Of a stretch of 64,000 nucleotides of DNA, positions 23,569 to 34,669 are shown piece by piece. The stretch covers positions 124,001 through 188,000 of the forward strand of contig CP107217.1 of the NCBI GenBank assembly GCA_025757745.1, written 5' to 3'. The position numbers and the translations under genes are program-made. The stretch comes from Coriobacteriaceae bacterium (GTDB lineage Bacteria; Actinomycetota; Coriobacteriia; Coriobacteriales; Coriobacteriaceae). Under the pieces are notes generated by a model that made no database searches, had not been told where the DNA came from, and was given only the letters and a program-made list of their open reading frames with translations. How positions within the stretch are numbered: position 1 is the stretch's first letter; the number at the start of each line of letters is the position of its first letter.

Positions 23569-26500
23569 ATGAGAACGGCAAAGCGCATAACAACCGCATG
23601 CCTGACTGCGATCATGATTTTCCAGGCGCTCGCGCCCTCCACGGAGGTGTTCGCGCAAGAGCTCGACGCCGTTATGGAGGCGTCCGTCTCCGCCGCGCGT
23701 GCCGCGGGCAATACTGCCCGCTCCGTACAGGATGCCGTGGCCACCTCGCTGCAAGATGCTGACCAGGCTGCATCTGATGATGTCGCAACGACTCCGGGCG
23801 CCGACGCTGGCGCTACCGAGGGCGGCGACGGTTCTACCAACGCTGGCGAATCGCAGGACTCCACGACCGATGGAACCACCAGCGGCGATGCCCCAACGGA
23901 GGGTGACGCGTCCCAAGACGATGCGGCTGCCGATGAGGGTGCTGCTGACGAAGAGCAAGCGGATGACGCGGACGCGGATGCTGCCGCGCAGGCAAACACC
24001 GCCCCTGTCATCAAGACCGTCGAGCAGCTCGAAGCCGCGCTGGGCGACAACAAGGTCACCACCGACGGCTCGGGCGCCGTTGCGACCATCAAATTCGGGT
24101 CCAACGCCGACCTTATCGCCATCTCCAACACCGACCCTGTCATCTATCAAAATGCGATCATCTCCAGGGACGGTTTGAGCGGCGTCGACTTCGACGTGTG
24201 CAGCGCGCAGGCCGTGAGCGACCTGGGCAATCTCGCGTTCCAGGGGTTCGGCAGCGATGCCTACCCCTTCAAGGGCACGCTCGACCTGGGCGGCAGGTCC
24301 CTTACCGCCAACAAGACGCTCTTCAACAACATCGAGCTCAACGATAACAACGGCACCGTAAAGCTCACCTGGAAGGGCACCGATGCTCAGCCCATCGTGG
24401 CCGCAAAGGTCACGGGCGCGGACAAGACGCTCAGCGCTGCCATTACCGTAGACAAGCCCGAGAGCGGCGATACGAGCGTCGTCAAGCTCACTTCGCCGCT
24501 CGTGGGTGAGGTTACGGGCGAGCTCACGCTTGACGCCACGTATTCGACAAGCGCGAATAGCCCCCTGGCGATTGGCATGCAATCGTCCACGGGCAATCTG
24601 GGCCTACTCGCGAACACCCTTACTGCAGGCGCATCGCTTACGATCGCGGGGCTGAACGGTCTGCCGGAGAGCTTCAACGGCACCCCCACCATCGATGCTA
24701 CGGGCGCTGGTGCCAATGCCGGCGGCCTTATTGGCGAGGCAGGCGAGGGGGCTGCCGTCGCCCTTGCTTCGAATGTCGATGTTTCGGCACTGAGCGTCGC
24801 GGGTAATAATGCGGCGGGCGGCCTTATCGGTAAGGCGACCAGGCTTACGCTTGCCGTAGATACGGACAACAGCGGAAAAGATGCCTCGGGCAAGGATATC
24901 AGTATCAAGCCAGCGCACTCGGTTGGGTCGTCATCAGCCGGTACGTATGCCGGCGGCCTTATCGGTGACGCCTCGTTTGCCAGCGATTTCACTATCGAGA
25001 ATGGCACCTTCGATTTTGGCGAGGGCGTGGCGCTCAGTGTGGCCAACACGACCGCCGCCCCCTCTGTCGGTGGCCTGTTCGGCGTGCTCGACATCTCGAA
25101 CGGCGATGTGACCGTAAACGGCGGATTGTATAAAAGCACGCTGCAAAACGGCGCGGACAACAGCAACAACAACGGCGTGCGCGGGAACTACGGCGGCTTG
25201 GTGGGCAAGCTGTGGGGCCAGAAATACGGTGACGCACTGCACGCGTTCACGGTGAAGGGTGGCGCTGAGGTGTCGTTTGGCGTGGGCTCTAACGGCAAGC
25301 TCGCGTATGCGGGCGGCCTGGTAGGCTACCTTGGTGAAGGCGGCGGGAGCGACAACGTGTCCGCCGTGGTCATCGGCGATGTAACGGTGACGTGTGCAAC
25401 CTCGGGCTACGCCAGTAATAATGGCAAGTACGGCGGCGCCGTGGGTGTCGTGGGCACAAACAACGTTCTAGAAGTGCGTGGCCTGAAGGTCAAAACCGCC
25501 AGCGGCGCTACCATCGGCGGCACAAACGGCGGCTTTGCCGGAGTCGTTGGGTCGTCGTGGCTCGGCGTCGTCAAGTTCAGCGGTATCACCGACCTGTCGG
25601 ACGCCAGATTCGCGGAAAACGACCACACCGCGCAGCTGGTCTACGAGAACTTTAACTCGCTGATTTTTGCCGCCGGCAGCGGAAGCGATGCGGGCGTCAA
25701 AATGGGCGAAACGACGAAATGGCAGTATAAGCGTCCCGGCAACCCGGTCAATATCGATGACGTGTACAGCTATGGCCAGGTCATTCGCCTGGGCGGCGGA
25801 CTGAGCGAAAACCTCATCACTATCGACGAATCGCACCAGTGGCACTTTGCCTCGAACCTCACAAAAACCGACGGTGCGTTTACGCTGGCAGACGCCGACG
25901 ATTTTGCGAAGCTGGCGATCACTTGGCAAACGAGTGGATACTTCCCTGTCGTGAACGGTGTCGCAAACGACAACTTCACCAGCCAGATTCCTTCGGCAAG
26001 CATCAATCTTTCCAGCGACATCAACCTTTCGGGAACGGGCCTCACCGGACTCACTAAAGACCGAGCCCCCATTGACTTCGGTGGCGTTAATGAGAGCGGG
26101 CACGGATTTACCGGCTCACTCGATGGCGGTGGCCACATCATAAGCTTGTCCGTGGGCGAGCCCTACGGCATGCGCGGGGACATTGCTCTCGACGGTAATG
26201 ACGCGAGTGCGGGCAACGGCAAGATCTATCGCCATGGTCGCCAGGGCCTGTTTGCCATGCTGGGCACCGGCGCCTCCATCAGCAACGTGACCGTTAAAGG
26301 AAGCCTGCGCTTTGACAATGGTGTCGAGGTCCACGCAGGATCGTTTGCCGCGAACATAACGGGCAATGCGACGTTTAAGGGTGCTACCGCCCAAGCTGCG
26401 ATTACCTGTGACCAGACATTTGCTAACGCTGCCAACGTGGGTGGCATTGCCGGCTCCGTGATGGGCACTGCAACGGTGGCGTTCGAGGCCAACGGCAACA

Positions 26501-29500
26501 CCGCCTCCGCCGCCAAGGCGACCATCACGTTCCCGAAAGAGCTCAAGCGCGGCGAAACCAGCGAGCTCAAGAGCGGCGCAACCATCGGCGGCGCGATCGG
26601 CTGGGTCAACGACAGCGCCACCACCATTAACGTTACCAAGCTCACCGTCGGCGGCACGCTCAACGTCGGCAACGCGGCGAAAGACAAGGTCGTGCAGGCC
26701 GGCGGCCTTATCGGCTCCATTGCGCAGGGATCGAATAAGAAGTCCGTTACTATTACTGGTCTTAGCTTAAATGGATTCAAAATGACCGTGGGCAAGAATG
26801 GCGACAAGTTGAATGGCGCTGGTGGCCTTTTGGGCTACAGCTGGGGCAACACTATCGTTACCATTGGCAAAGACAAGGTAAACACCAGCGCCGACACCTA
26901 TGCCCTCAAAACTTCCGACAACACGACCGTGACTGCGGATGGCTCTACTGAGCTCGGCGGTCTTGTATACGCTGCTAGCGGCCACTGGATCATCAATGAC
27001 TACGCCATCGACCTTTCGGGCGTAACCATTAACGCGGACGTTGCCAAGACGCTCGGCGTTCTAGTTTGTCGTGGCTGCAAGGTGGATAATAAGACGGCAT
27101 ATGGCGTCGAAAACTATATAGGCCTGTACCTGGAAGACAGGGCTTATTGGGGTACCGCCTACAGGGTGCCCAGCGGCAGCGAAGCCATTAACGCGTCGAG
27201 CGTAGAGTCCTTTGACGAATGGGTTGGCAGCGGTGTACAACCAAACAAAGGCAGCAAGCTCATGGACGCCGACTGGAACACGGTCGTTTCGCTACACACA
27301 CAGAAAAACAAGCTGGACATGGACGGCGATTCCACAAAAGACAACAGCTACCATAATCGCTCGTCTTTCGGTCGAAGCCAGAATACGAACGGCAATACCC
27401 GCTACTTCTACAACCTCGACATAGCCTCTAAGAATTGTGAAGGCGGCTTTAGCGGTGGCCAAATCAATACGGCGGACAAGCTGCTCTTATGGTCTGCTTT
27501 CTGCTATGCTCCCGCCGGTATTCGTTCGACAATCGTTCCCGATGGTACGACAGGGCTTGATGGTTCCATAACCATAACCGGCACAATCGATTTGGCCGGC
27601 TACAGCTACTATCCCACTCAACCGATCGGAGAGGTGACGGTTAATAATGCGGCCATCACCTTCTACTACTCCAAGATCAAGGCCGAGCAGAATGGCAACA
27701 AACTAAACTCCGATGCCACCCAGCACGAGAACATGCACTGCGGTCTTTTTCAAACGGTGGCAGACGGCGATCTCACAGTAAGCAACGTCACTTTGGGTGG
27801 TACCGTTGGGCCCGTTATCAATGACGGAAAGAGCTCTACTGACGCTATTGGCGCGGGCGGAAGCCCATCGGGCGCGCTCGTGTGCCGCTACGTATGTGGG
27901 TCCAGCGACGGCAATGGCACCAAGATTAGAAAGATCTCAATTGATGGTCTTACGCTCAACAATCTGATTGTCGACGGCGCCAACAGCGCCACGGACGCTA
28001 ACGCCTATATGCCTCTGCTCATCAACGAGATGCAGAAGTACGTGAGCCTGAACGCGAAGAATATCAAGACTACTGGGTACACGAGTGGCACCAAGGCGGC
28101 TACGTCGCTGTTCGGAAAGCTTGGTGTAGGCAGTGAGGCCGATCAGGTGACGGCGAAGTTTGAGCAAATCAGCTTGCCCAGCCGAAAGAACAATACGATC
28201 TTCACCCATGCGAGCCTGCTGGAGAGTTTTGGCTACGGAAGCACGAGCACGGGTTCTGCGGACTACACCTTTACTAAGGCTGATGCCGATGCAGGCAAGG
28301 TGACCTACGGATCCGAGATTGATGGGAGTACGGAGTACCCGGGCAAGCAGCTTTGGTATTACGACGAAGCGACGTATGGCGCCGTTATCGGCTATGTGAC
28401 GGTTGATGGTAAGAAGGACGGTGACGTCAGGCCTTGGTTTGGTGGCTATCTTCCTTATGTTTATAAGGGAAAGGCCACCGAGAGCGGCGTCCAATATCAT
28501 GAAATTAAAGTCAACCAGCGCATTCCAAAGCTGGTAGAGGGATGCGGCACATATGGCGATCCGTATGCCGTTAAGGACGCGACGGAGATGAACGCCATCG
28601 CCAACTACATCAACAACCAAACTGCGCTCGACGGTTGGGAGGTCACCATTGCCGCCAACCAGAGTGCGCTCTGTACTCGCCGCGGCGACAATAAAACCGA
28701 CAATGAGGTTACGTACGTCTATAAGCAGGCGAAAGACACTGGGAAGAAGTGGGAAAAGAAGACCGGCGACACCACTGATCCTTCGGCCACGCTTTCCGAC
28801 GAGATGATGCACCGCTATATCCAAAGCGCGTACTACAGTATTGAACCTACCGGGGGTAATACGATCACCCTCGACGGTGCATCGTTTGGCGGTTTTGGCA
28901 ACAAAGCCAACCCGTTCCGTGGCGTCATCGTTGGCAACCCTAAAGGTGATAAAAAGGCAACCATCAAGATAGAGAATAACGAGGGTTCGCTTCGCGGCCT
29001 CATTCCCTATAGTTATGGCAGCGTGGTGCGCAATCTCAACATCAACTATGTGAATGCGCACGCGACTATTACTTATTCTGAGAAGGATGCGGACGGCGTC
29101 CCGACGGCGTTTTTCGGCGGCGTTATCGGCTGCATTCTTGGCGGCGATAACATTATTGATGGCGTGGTCGTAAACAATCCAAATAACGGTTCGACAGCGT
29201 ACGGCTTTACCGTTGTCAGCAACCCCGATGTCAGCAACCCCGATGTCAGCAGATCGCATCTTGTTCCCATTGGCGGCTACGTTGGCGCTATTGCGGGTGG
29301 CGGCGTGATTTTCCGCAACACGGGCACCTCGTGGCGTGGTGGTACAAAGAACAAAAAGTACAAGCCCATTGAGGAAGATGCCGCAAAGTATGACCAGTAC
29401 GATAACCCTTACGTTGGCCGCGTGATCGACGGCTATGCCTTTAGCGAGGGCTGCAACGTCGATAACGGTGACGCCAACTACAAAATCAACGAGCTCATAA

Positions 29501-32500
29501 ACAAGGAAACCCCCTGTGTCACCACCACGGGCACCGACAATAAGTACATCGGCACTAACGCCGAGGCGCCCGTGACCACGGTCGAAAACGCCCAGGGCCT
29601 TTTGGTGCTCTCGGCCATCATCAGCTCGGGTGCGGGTGCTGGCGCGGCACATACCAACTACTCCAATAATGGCGTGTTTCGCGGTTCCAAGGCTTACTGG
29701 GGCAGCGATTCGCAAGACCCGGCGATATGCGGCTACCTGTTTGGCAATAAGGAATATGGCAAGGTACGGAATGCTAGCTACGCAAATGTGGGCAAGCCTG
29801 AGAGTGCTGCCGGCGATTTCGAAATCGCCAAAAACGACGATCAGAAGGCCCCCGGCAAGCAGGGGTGGCACGGTCCGCTCGACCATGACGACGATGTGAA
29901 TTCGCCCTACCTGGTGGCGTCCTACGCTGCCAGCTACGAAACGGGCTACGTGTGTGCATCAAAATCGATCGGCATGAGCCTGGAGTTCAAAGAAAATAGC
30001 ACCTACGATATGACCGACTACGGCACGGGGTACGTGGGCCTAAACGGCCGCTACTATTCCAATGCTTGCAATTCGAACCAGCCGGGCACCGACCGCGACC
30101 GTATTACGCCGCACGTAGCCACGATCGACGGTAACGGCGCCACCATCACGGTGGGTACCGAAGGCACCGCCTACGGCGTCGTCGAATACGTCGACGACGA
30201 CTATAAGGTCTCGGGCGTGGGTGGTCTATTCAGCACCGTGATGTTCACCTCCACCAATGTGGGGCAGAGCGTCACCGCGAACGACGGCGCGCAGGTCAAA
30301 GACCTCACCTTTAGCAACTGCAACGTAGCGCTCACCTATATCGACACCAACGGCGAAGCCAAACCAGGAGAGGCGCCGAACGACCTTACCGGTGCCGGCC
30401 TTTTGGCGGGTGCAACGGCCAACTACGACGACGGCACGTGCGGCATCTACCGCAACGTGCAGATGAAGAACTGCACCGTGTCGGGCGCAAAGAGCGTAGG
30501 AGGGCTTCTTGGCAGCTCGGGCCGCGCCAGACGAACTACGAGTGAAGACAGAACCTATATGGTCGAGTTCGGGGACGGGTGGGGCCCCGCGTATCTCTAT
30601 GACTGCTCATACACTGGCCTTAACGTCACGGGCGAGAAGAATGTCGGTGGCTATGTGGGTACGGTCGCCTCGGCGTGCGGCGTGTGGACAACCGCAGACA
30701 CAGGGGTGAGTGAAAGGACCGTTGGCAAAAACTCGACCATAACTGCCACAGGGACAGTGCCCTACGTGGGCGGCGTGCTCGGCTATGTCGAAAGAAGCGA
30801 TATCTCGGTCAACACCAACATCGGCACCACCACAGCGGCCCAGTCGTCGTGCACGGCAGTCATCTCTGGGGTAAACGTGCTAGCCACCGGGTCGAACTCC
30901 GATGACCATATGGGCGCCGGCGGCGTGGTCGGACGCGCCCGTGGCGGCGTTATTTCTATGAGCAACGTGCGCATTGATGGCAGAGTCGGCACCGAGAACG
31001 CCGTCATCGGCGATGAGACCGGAACGAACAATAGCATCTACAATGCGGGCGGCCTGATTGGTGAGGTTACGAGTAGCGGTAGCCTCAACAAGTACTGGTT
31101 CGACGACTGCAATGTCAAGAATGTCAGCATTGCCGGCACCGGCAAATGCTCGGGAGGGCTTATCGGCTTCTTCTACAGCAATGTGAATATAGACTGCAAC
31201 AACATTGAGATCGAGGGTGCTGCGATTAAGGGCAGCTGGAGTGGCGGTTTGTTGGGCGCGAATAACGCGAAGAACAGCGGATCCGTCGTCATCGACGTCA
31301 CCAACACAAAGGTATCCAACACTACGTTTAGCGAAAGGTCCAACGGCGGCATTATGGGCGACGGGCGCGGCCAGTTCCATCTGGTAAACGTGCTCATGGA
31401 CAGCAATAGCTACAATGCGGGCAAAACCCAGGGCGTACTCTTGGGCGAGGTTGACACGGGGGATGGTAAGTACAGCCTCTCCGCAGCGGGCGTGGAAGTA
31501 AAGCCCGGTAGTGGCAAGACCACGAGCGACCTGCCGCCGATGGTTTACACGACCAATACGAATACGGCTGCTGTTAACGAGAAAACTTATATTGCCTTCG
31601 GCGACTACAACGGCACGGCTGCCGCGCCCAACGAGAACAAAACGCTTTACGGCGCAGGCGATACTGCTACCACGGCAACGAGTCCGTACGTGACCACGAG
31701 GCCCGTGAGCACGCTGGCGGTGCGTGCCTCTGACGGCGACACCACCGACCGCTACCTGTTTGGCGACGGCGCCGCCATTGACACCGCGACGACCATCCAA
31801 AGCCAAGCGGGTGCCCGCGTTCCCGGCCGCTACACCTACACCAACATCGCCGGCATCAATGATGCCGGCGCGTACCAAAACACGAGCACCTATAGCGCGG
31901 ACAGCTCAAAGAGCACTTTCAACACCAACAATGTTACTTCGGGCAAGAAGGCCGCAACCGACTTCCCTGTACTCATGATTTCCGGCAACGACACGACGAC
32001 GGTCGAGAAGTATCTGAACATCGTGACTAACGGCGGCTTTTCCGATGCCCGCCGCCTCAACGGCAGCGCCAAGCACGTGACCGCCACCGCTGAGGTCTTC
32101 AATCTTGCCGATAACGGCGCCTTCGTCAAGGACGCAACCGCCTCGCAAGCGCCCACGCTCAAGGTGCTCAACAACGGCACGAGCTCCATGGCTTTCCGCG
32201 CGAGTACCGACTGGGACAACGAGCGGGGCCGCTTCACGCTGCTCACGGTCACTTTTAGCGAGGCCGGCCAGATCTACCGCGTGCAGGTGCCCATCATCGT
32301 TAGGCGCATGCTCGAGATCGACTTTACCGCCACCTACTCCGAAGGTGCGAACTTCAAGGCTGCCGACTATGCGACAAAATACGACAATCACGTGCTTGTG
32401 AGCAGCGGCGACACCATGACCGGTTACCTTACCTGGACCTATGGCAGCGCCCGGGGCGAGCCAGTCGCTTACGGCTGGAACACGCTGCTCGAAGCCGGCG

Positions 32501-34332
32501 GCTCCATGGGCCCGCTCAACAAAAGCATCACCTTTGGCGCCACGCTGCCCGAGGGCACGCAGCTCACACTCGTGGACACTGCTCATAACAACCGTGAATA
32601 CCACTGCACGGTGGGCGCGGGCGGAGCGGTGTCGGTCAAACTCACCGAGTTTGTGGACGCTAGCAAGAAGGCCTACGTCGAGCCGTGGCTGAGTGAAACC
32701 GTGGGCGTGAAGGCCAAGGAGGACAAAGACGGTGCCTGGGTCAAGCTCACCGATGCCGAGGTCGAAGGCAAGAGCCAGGTCGAGCTCGAGAAGGCGGCCG
32801 GCGCCAAGGTCGGCGGTGCGTACTACCGCGCGCGCACTTCTTCCGACGCGACGGGCACGTTCTATACCCTCTCCGTTGATAAGGAAGAGCCCAAGAGTGA
32901 GAACTTCTACTTGGTGGTGCGCACGCCGGCGGGGTCCGCGGGCGTCAACGGCTACACCGCCACCGCGGTGGACACGAGCCTCAACGAGCACATCAACTAC
33001 CTGCTGCGAGGCAAGAAAGCAGCCGACGACAAGGCTGCCGAGGATGGGCACCAGAATACGGCCTCGACTTACAGCGTGACATCCAACTACACGCACGGCC
33101 TCATCGATGACAACGAGGGCGGCATCAAACAGATGCAGCTTCACGATGTCACCTATCCGCTTACCATGAAGGTAAGCGACACCGTGAAGTTCGACCCGAA
33201 CCAGCAATACACAAGCTCCGACGCGCTGTACTACCAGCTGGATTCTTCGCTCGTGAACTGCGGGAAGAACGGCAGTGCTGCGGGCGCGCATGGCTACCCG
33301 ACTGGAACCCAGGGCACGTATTCGTTCTACGTGACAGTGGGGGGCAAGTACTACGCCCCGCATGCCTCAACCGTGAACGGCAAGACGAAGTGGACATGGG
33401 GGGAGGCCACCGCTGAAGATCATTGCGCCGCTACGGGTGTATGGACCGCGGACGGTACGGACATGAAATTGACGCTGGCCGACGCGGGTCTTGGGGCAAT
33501 TGATCTTTCCGGCATTCGCGAAATCGCTAAGAACCATGGCAGCGAGTTCACCATCACCATGAAGGCGAGTCTCACCATGACGGAGCCCGCGTGCCAGGCC
33601 GGTATTATCGCTTCGCAGAATGGCGGCACAGATAGGTACACAAAGCCCAACTATCGTGCGTACCTCTCTACGAATGACGAAACGCTCAGCACCAGTAGCA
33701 ACTCGGCATACATCGACGGCAAAGCTGGATACTACCGCATGGACGTGGGCTCCTCGACTATTGCGCTCGAGGCTTCAAAGAAGTCGCAGCTGGGTATCAA
33801 CATCGATGACCTCAAGTCCGCCGACGGCGAAATCGCTCTGGTGGGAACGTATGATTTGTCCAAGCTCACGGGTGCCGAGGCAATGATTTCCAGTGCCGAT
33901 ACGGTAACGTATACGTTGAGCTTGCAGCAGCGCCAGGATGATGGCTCGTATGCTCAGGTCAGCGGTATCAAAAATTACATTACGGTGCTCGGTAGCGACA
34001 AGTTGGCTAACGGCTCTTTGAGCGCCGATGGCAAGAATTACGTATTTACTGATGGCAAGGGGACTGGCGGCGCGTTCGCCACGCGCGACGGCAACAGCCT
34101 TGCCTTTGAGCATGCTTTCCGCGTTAAGGTGAACACGGATGTTGAGGGCAAGCGCCAAACTTATGCCAACTACCGCTTGGTGCTTACGGCCAATATTATG
34201 ACCGGCAACGTTGTCAACGACACACCGGTCAACGCTAGCAACCTTGATGGCTATTCGCACTCCGACTACGTGACGTACACGCTGGCGCGCATCAACACCA
34301 AGGGCATTCCCCATGAGACGAAAACCAACTAG
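23569..34332 (+). CDS. Giant secreted protein with GLUG-like repeats (3587 residues)
   Basis: A single uninterrupted frame. A signal peptide (residues 1-29, hydrophobic core then EVFAQE) is followed by an Ala/Asp/Glu-rich region to about residue 140. The main body is beta-helix-like, with many short motifs of the GLUG type such as AGGLIGEAG, AGGLIGKAT, YAGGLVGYLG, SVGGLLGSS, NVGGYVGTV, CSGGLIGFF and SGGLLGAN. The last 900 residues are less repetitive and look like several beta-domains. The C-terminus (IPHETKTN) has no LPXTG, helix or charged tail, so it lacks its own visible wall anchor. A 15-bp tandem duplication occurs at 29215-29250. It is probably an adhesin or matrix protein, possibly held by the three preceding membrane proteins; both points are inference. 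Confidence 0.85.
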   Translation: MRTAKRITTACLTAIMIFQALAPSTEVFAQELDAVMEASVSAARAAGNTARSVQDAVATSLQDADQAASDDVATTPGADAGATEGGDGSTNAGESQDSTTDGTTSGDAPTEGDASQDDAAADEGAADEEQADDADADAAAQANTAPVIKTVEQLEAALGDNKVTTDGSGAVATIKFGSNADLIAISNTDPVIYQNAIISRDGLSGVDFDVCSAQAVSDLGNLAFQGFGSDAYPFKGTLDLGGRSLTANKTLFNNIELNDNNGTVKLTWKGTDAQPIVAAKVTGADKTLSAAITVDKPESGDTSVVKLTSPLVGEVTGELTLDATYSTSANSPLAIGMQSSTGNLGLLANTLTAGASLTIAGLNGLPESFNGTPTIDATGAGANAGGLIGEAGEGAAVALASNVDVSALSVAGNNAAGGLIGKATRLTLAVDTDNSGKDASGKDISIKPAHSVGSSSAGTYAGGLIGDASFASDFTIENGTFDFGEGVALSVANTTAAPSVGGLFGVLDISNGDVTVNGGLYKSTLQNGADNSNNNGVRGNYGGLVGKLWGQKYGDALHAFTVKGGAEVSFGVGSNGKLAYAGGLVGYLGEGGGSDNVSAVVIGDVTVTCATSGYASNNGKYGGAVGVVGTNNVLEVRGLKVKTASGATIGGTNGGFAGVVGSSWLGVVKFSGITDLSDARFAENDHTAQLVYENFNSLIFAAGSGSDAGVKMGETTKWQYKRPGNPVNIDDVYSYGQVIRLGGGLSENLITIDESHQWHFASNLTKTDGAFTLADADDFAKLAITWQTSGYFPVVNGVANDNFTSQIPSASINLSSDINLSGTGLTGLTKDRAPIDFGGVNESGHGFTGSLDGGGHIISLSVGEPYGMRGDIALDGNDASAGNGKIYRHGRQGLFAMLGTGASISNVTVKGSLRFDNGVEVHAGSFAANITGNATFKGATAQAAITCDQTFANAANVGGIAGSVMGTATVAFEANGNTASAAKATITFPKELKRGETSELKSGATIGGAIGWVNDSATTINVTKLTVGGTLNVGNAAKDKVVQAGGLIGSIAQGSNKKSVTITGLSLNGFKMTVGKNGDKLNGAGGLLGYSWGNTIVTIGKDKVNTSADTYALKTSDNTTVTADGSTELGGLVYAASGHWIINDYAIDLSGVTINADVAKTLGVLVCRGCKVDNKTAYGVENYIGLYLEDRAYWGTAYRVPSGSEAINASSVESFDEWVGSGVQPNKGSKLMDADWNTVVSLHTQKNKLDMDGDSTKDNSYHNRSSFGRSQNTNGNTRYFYNLDIASKNCEGGFSGGQINTADKLLLWSAFCYAPAGIRSTIVPDGTTGLDGSITITGTIDLAGYSYYPTQPIGEVTVNNAAITFYYSKIKAEQNGNKLNSDATQHENMHCGLFQTVADGDLTVSNVTLGGTVGPVINDGKSSTDAIGAGGSPSGALVCRYVCGSSDGNGTKIRKISIDGLTLNNLIVDGANSATDANAYMPLLINEMQKYVSLNAKNIKTTGYTSGTKAATSLFGKLGVGSEADQVTAKFEQISLPSRKNNTIFTHASLLESFGYGSTSTGSADYTFTKADADAGKVTYGSEIDGSTEYPGKQLWYYDEATYGAVIGYVTVDGKKDGDVRPWFGGYLPYVYKGKATESGVQYHEIKVNQRIPKLVEGCGTYGDPYAVKDATEMNAIANYINNQTALDGWEVTIAANQSALCTRRGDNKTDNEVTYVYKQAKDTGKKWEKKTGDTTDPSATLSDEMMHRYIQSAYYSIEPTGGNTITLDGASFGGFGNKANPFRGVIVGNPKGDKKATIKIENNEGSLRGLIPYSYGSVVRNLNINYVNAHATITYSEKDADGVPTAFFGGVIGCILGGDNIIDGVVVNNPNNGSTAYGFTVVSNPDVSNPDVSRSHLVPIGGYVGAIAGGGVIFRNTGTSWRGGTKNKKYKPIEEDAAKYDQYDNPYVGRVIDGYAFSEGCNVDNGDANYKINELINKETPCVTTTGTDNKYIGTNAEAPVTTVENAQGLLVLSAIISSGAGAGAAHTNYSNNGVFRGSKAYWGSDSQDPAICGYLFGNKEYGKVRNASYANVGKPESAAGDFEIAKNDDQKAPGKQGWHGPLDHDDDVNSPYLVASYAASYETGYVCASKSIGMSLEFKENSTYDMTDYGTGYVGLNGRYYSNACNSNQPGTDRDRITPHVATIDGNGATITVGTEGTAYGVVEYVDDDYKVSGVGGLFSTVMFTSTNVGQSVTANDGAQVKDLTFSNCNVALTYIDTNGEAKPGEAPNDLTGAGLLAGATANYDDGTCGIYRNVQMKNCTVSGAKSVGGLLGSSGRARRTTSEDRTYMVEFGDGWGPAYLYDCSYTGLNVTGEKNVGGYVGTVASACGVWTTADTGVSERTVGKNSTITATGTVPYVGGVLGYVERSDISVNTNIGTTTAAQSSCTAVISGVNVLATGSNSDDHMGAGGVVGRARGGVISMSNVRIDGRVGTENAVIGDETGTNNSIYNAGGLIGEVTSSGSLNKYWFDDCNVKNVSIAGTGKCSGGLIGFFYSNVNIDCNNIEIEGAAIKGSWSGGLLGANNAKNSGSVVIDVTNTKVSNTTFSERSNGGIMGDGRGQFHLVNVLMDSNSYNAGKTQGVLLGEVDTGDGKYSLSAAGVEVKPGSGKTTSDLPPMVYTTNTNTAAVNEKTYIAFGDYNGTAAAPNENKTLYGAGDTATTATSPYVTTRPVSTLAVRASDGDTTDRYLFGDGAAIDTATTIQSQAGARVPGRYTYTNIAGINDAGAYQNTSTYSADSSKSTFNTNNVTSGKKAATDFPVLMISGNDTTTVEKYLNIVTNGGFSDARRLNGSAKHVTATAEVFNLADNGAFVKDATASQAPTLKVLNNGTSSMAFRASTDWDNERGRFTLLTVTFSEAGQIYRVQVPIIVRRMLEIDFTATYSEGANFKAADYATKYDNHVLVSSGDTMTGYLTWTYGSARGEPVAYGWNTLLEAGGSMGPLNKSITFGATLPEGTQLTLVDTAHNNREYHCTVGAGGAVSVKLTEFVDASKKAYVEPWLSETVGVKAKEDKDGAWVKLTDAEVEGKSQVELEKAAGAKVGGAYYRARTSSDATGTFYTLSVDKEEPKSENFYLVVRTPAGSAGVNGYTATAVDTSLNEHINYLLRGKKAADDKAAEDGHQNTASTYSVTSNYTHGLIDDNEGGIKQMQLHDVTYPLTMKVSDTVKFDPNQQYTSSDALYYQLDSSLVNCGKNGSAAGAHGYPTGTQGTYSFYVTVGGKYYAPHASTVNGKTKWTWGEATAEDHCAATGVWTADGTDMKLTLADAGLGAIDLSGIREIAKNHGSEFTITMKASLTMTEPACQAGIIASQNGGTDRYTKPNYRAYLSTNDETLSTSSNSAYIDGKAGYYRMDVGSSTIALEASKKSQLGINIDDLKSADGEIALVGTYDLSKLTGAEAMISSADTVTYTLSLQQRQDDGSYAQVSGIKNYITVLGSDKLANGSLSADGKNYVFTDGKGTGGAFATRDGNSLAFEHAFRVKVNTDVEGKRQTYANYRLVLTANIMTGNVVNDTPVNASNLDGYSHSDYVTYTLARINTKGIPHETKTN

Positions 34333-34341
34333 CCACGCGAG

Positions 34342-34374
34342 GGGCGGCAACCACCCGGTTGCCGCCCTTTTTTC
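34342..34374 (+). terminator. Terminator of the giant-protein operon
   Basis: GGGCGGCAACC pairs with GGTTGCCGCCC, loop ACCC, followed by TTTTTTCTT, ten bases past the stop. Confidence 0.92.
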
Positions 34375-34410
34375 TTGTTCGCCTGGCCTGCTGCTGCCCC
34401 AGCTACCCAC

Positions 34411-34476
34411 CAACTTTCCAACTTTCCACTCAGCTTTCCACCTAAGGTGGAAAGCTGGAAAGTAAGTGGAAAGTTG
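34411..34476. repeat. Palindrome built from CTTTCCA repeats
   Basis: CAACTTTCCA-type repeats on the left (34411-34443) are inverted on the right (TGGAAAGCTGGAAAG, ending GGAAAGTTG). Both arms are made of the same short motif, so several pairings are possible. After it, 34477-34669 is A/T-rich and has no gene that I can support. Confidence 0.75.
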
Positions 34477-34669
34477 ACATGTTAGATGCGGGCTGAAGAG
34501 GGGTTAATAATTACACAAAGCATACCAGCCAAACAAAAAGATACCAATCTGGTTGGTAAAACACCGTCAATGGGCCGCGAGCCAACTAGCTGCGTAAATA
34601 AAACCTAAAGAACTGTTGCAAATGAATGGCAAATGCCCAGATGCCACCGCTGCAATTTTCAATTAACTG

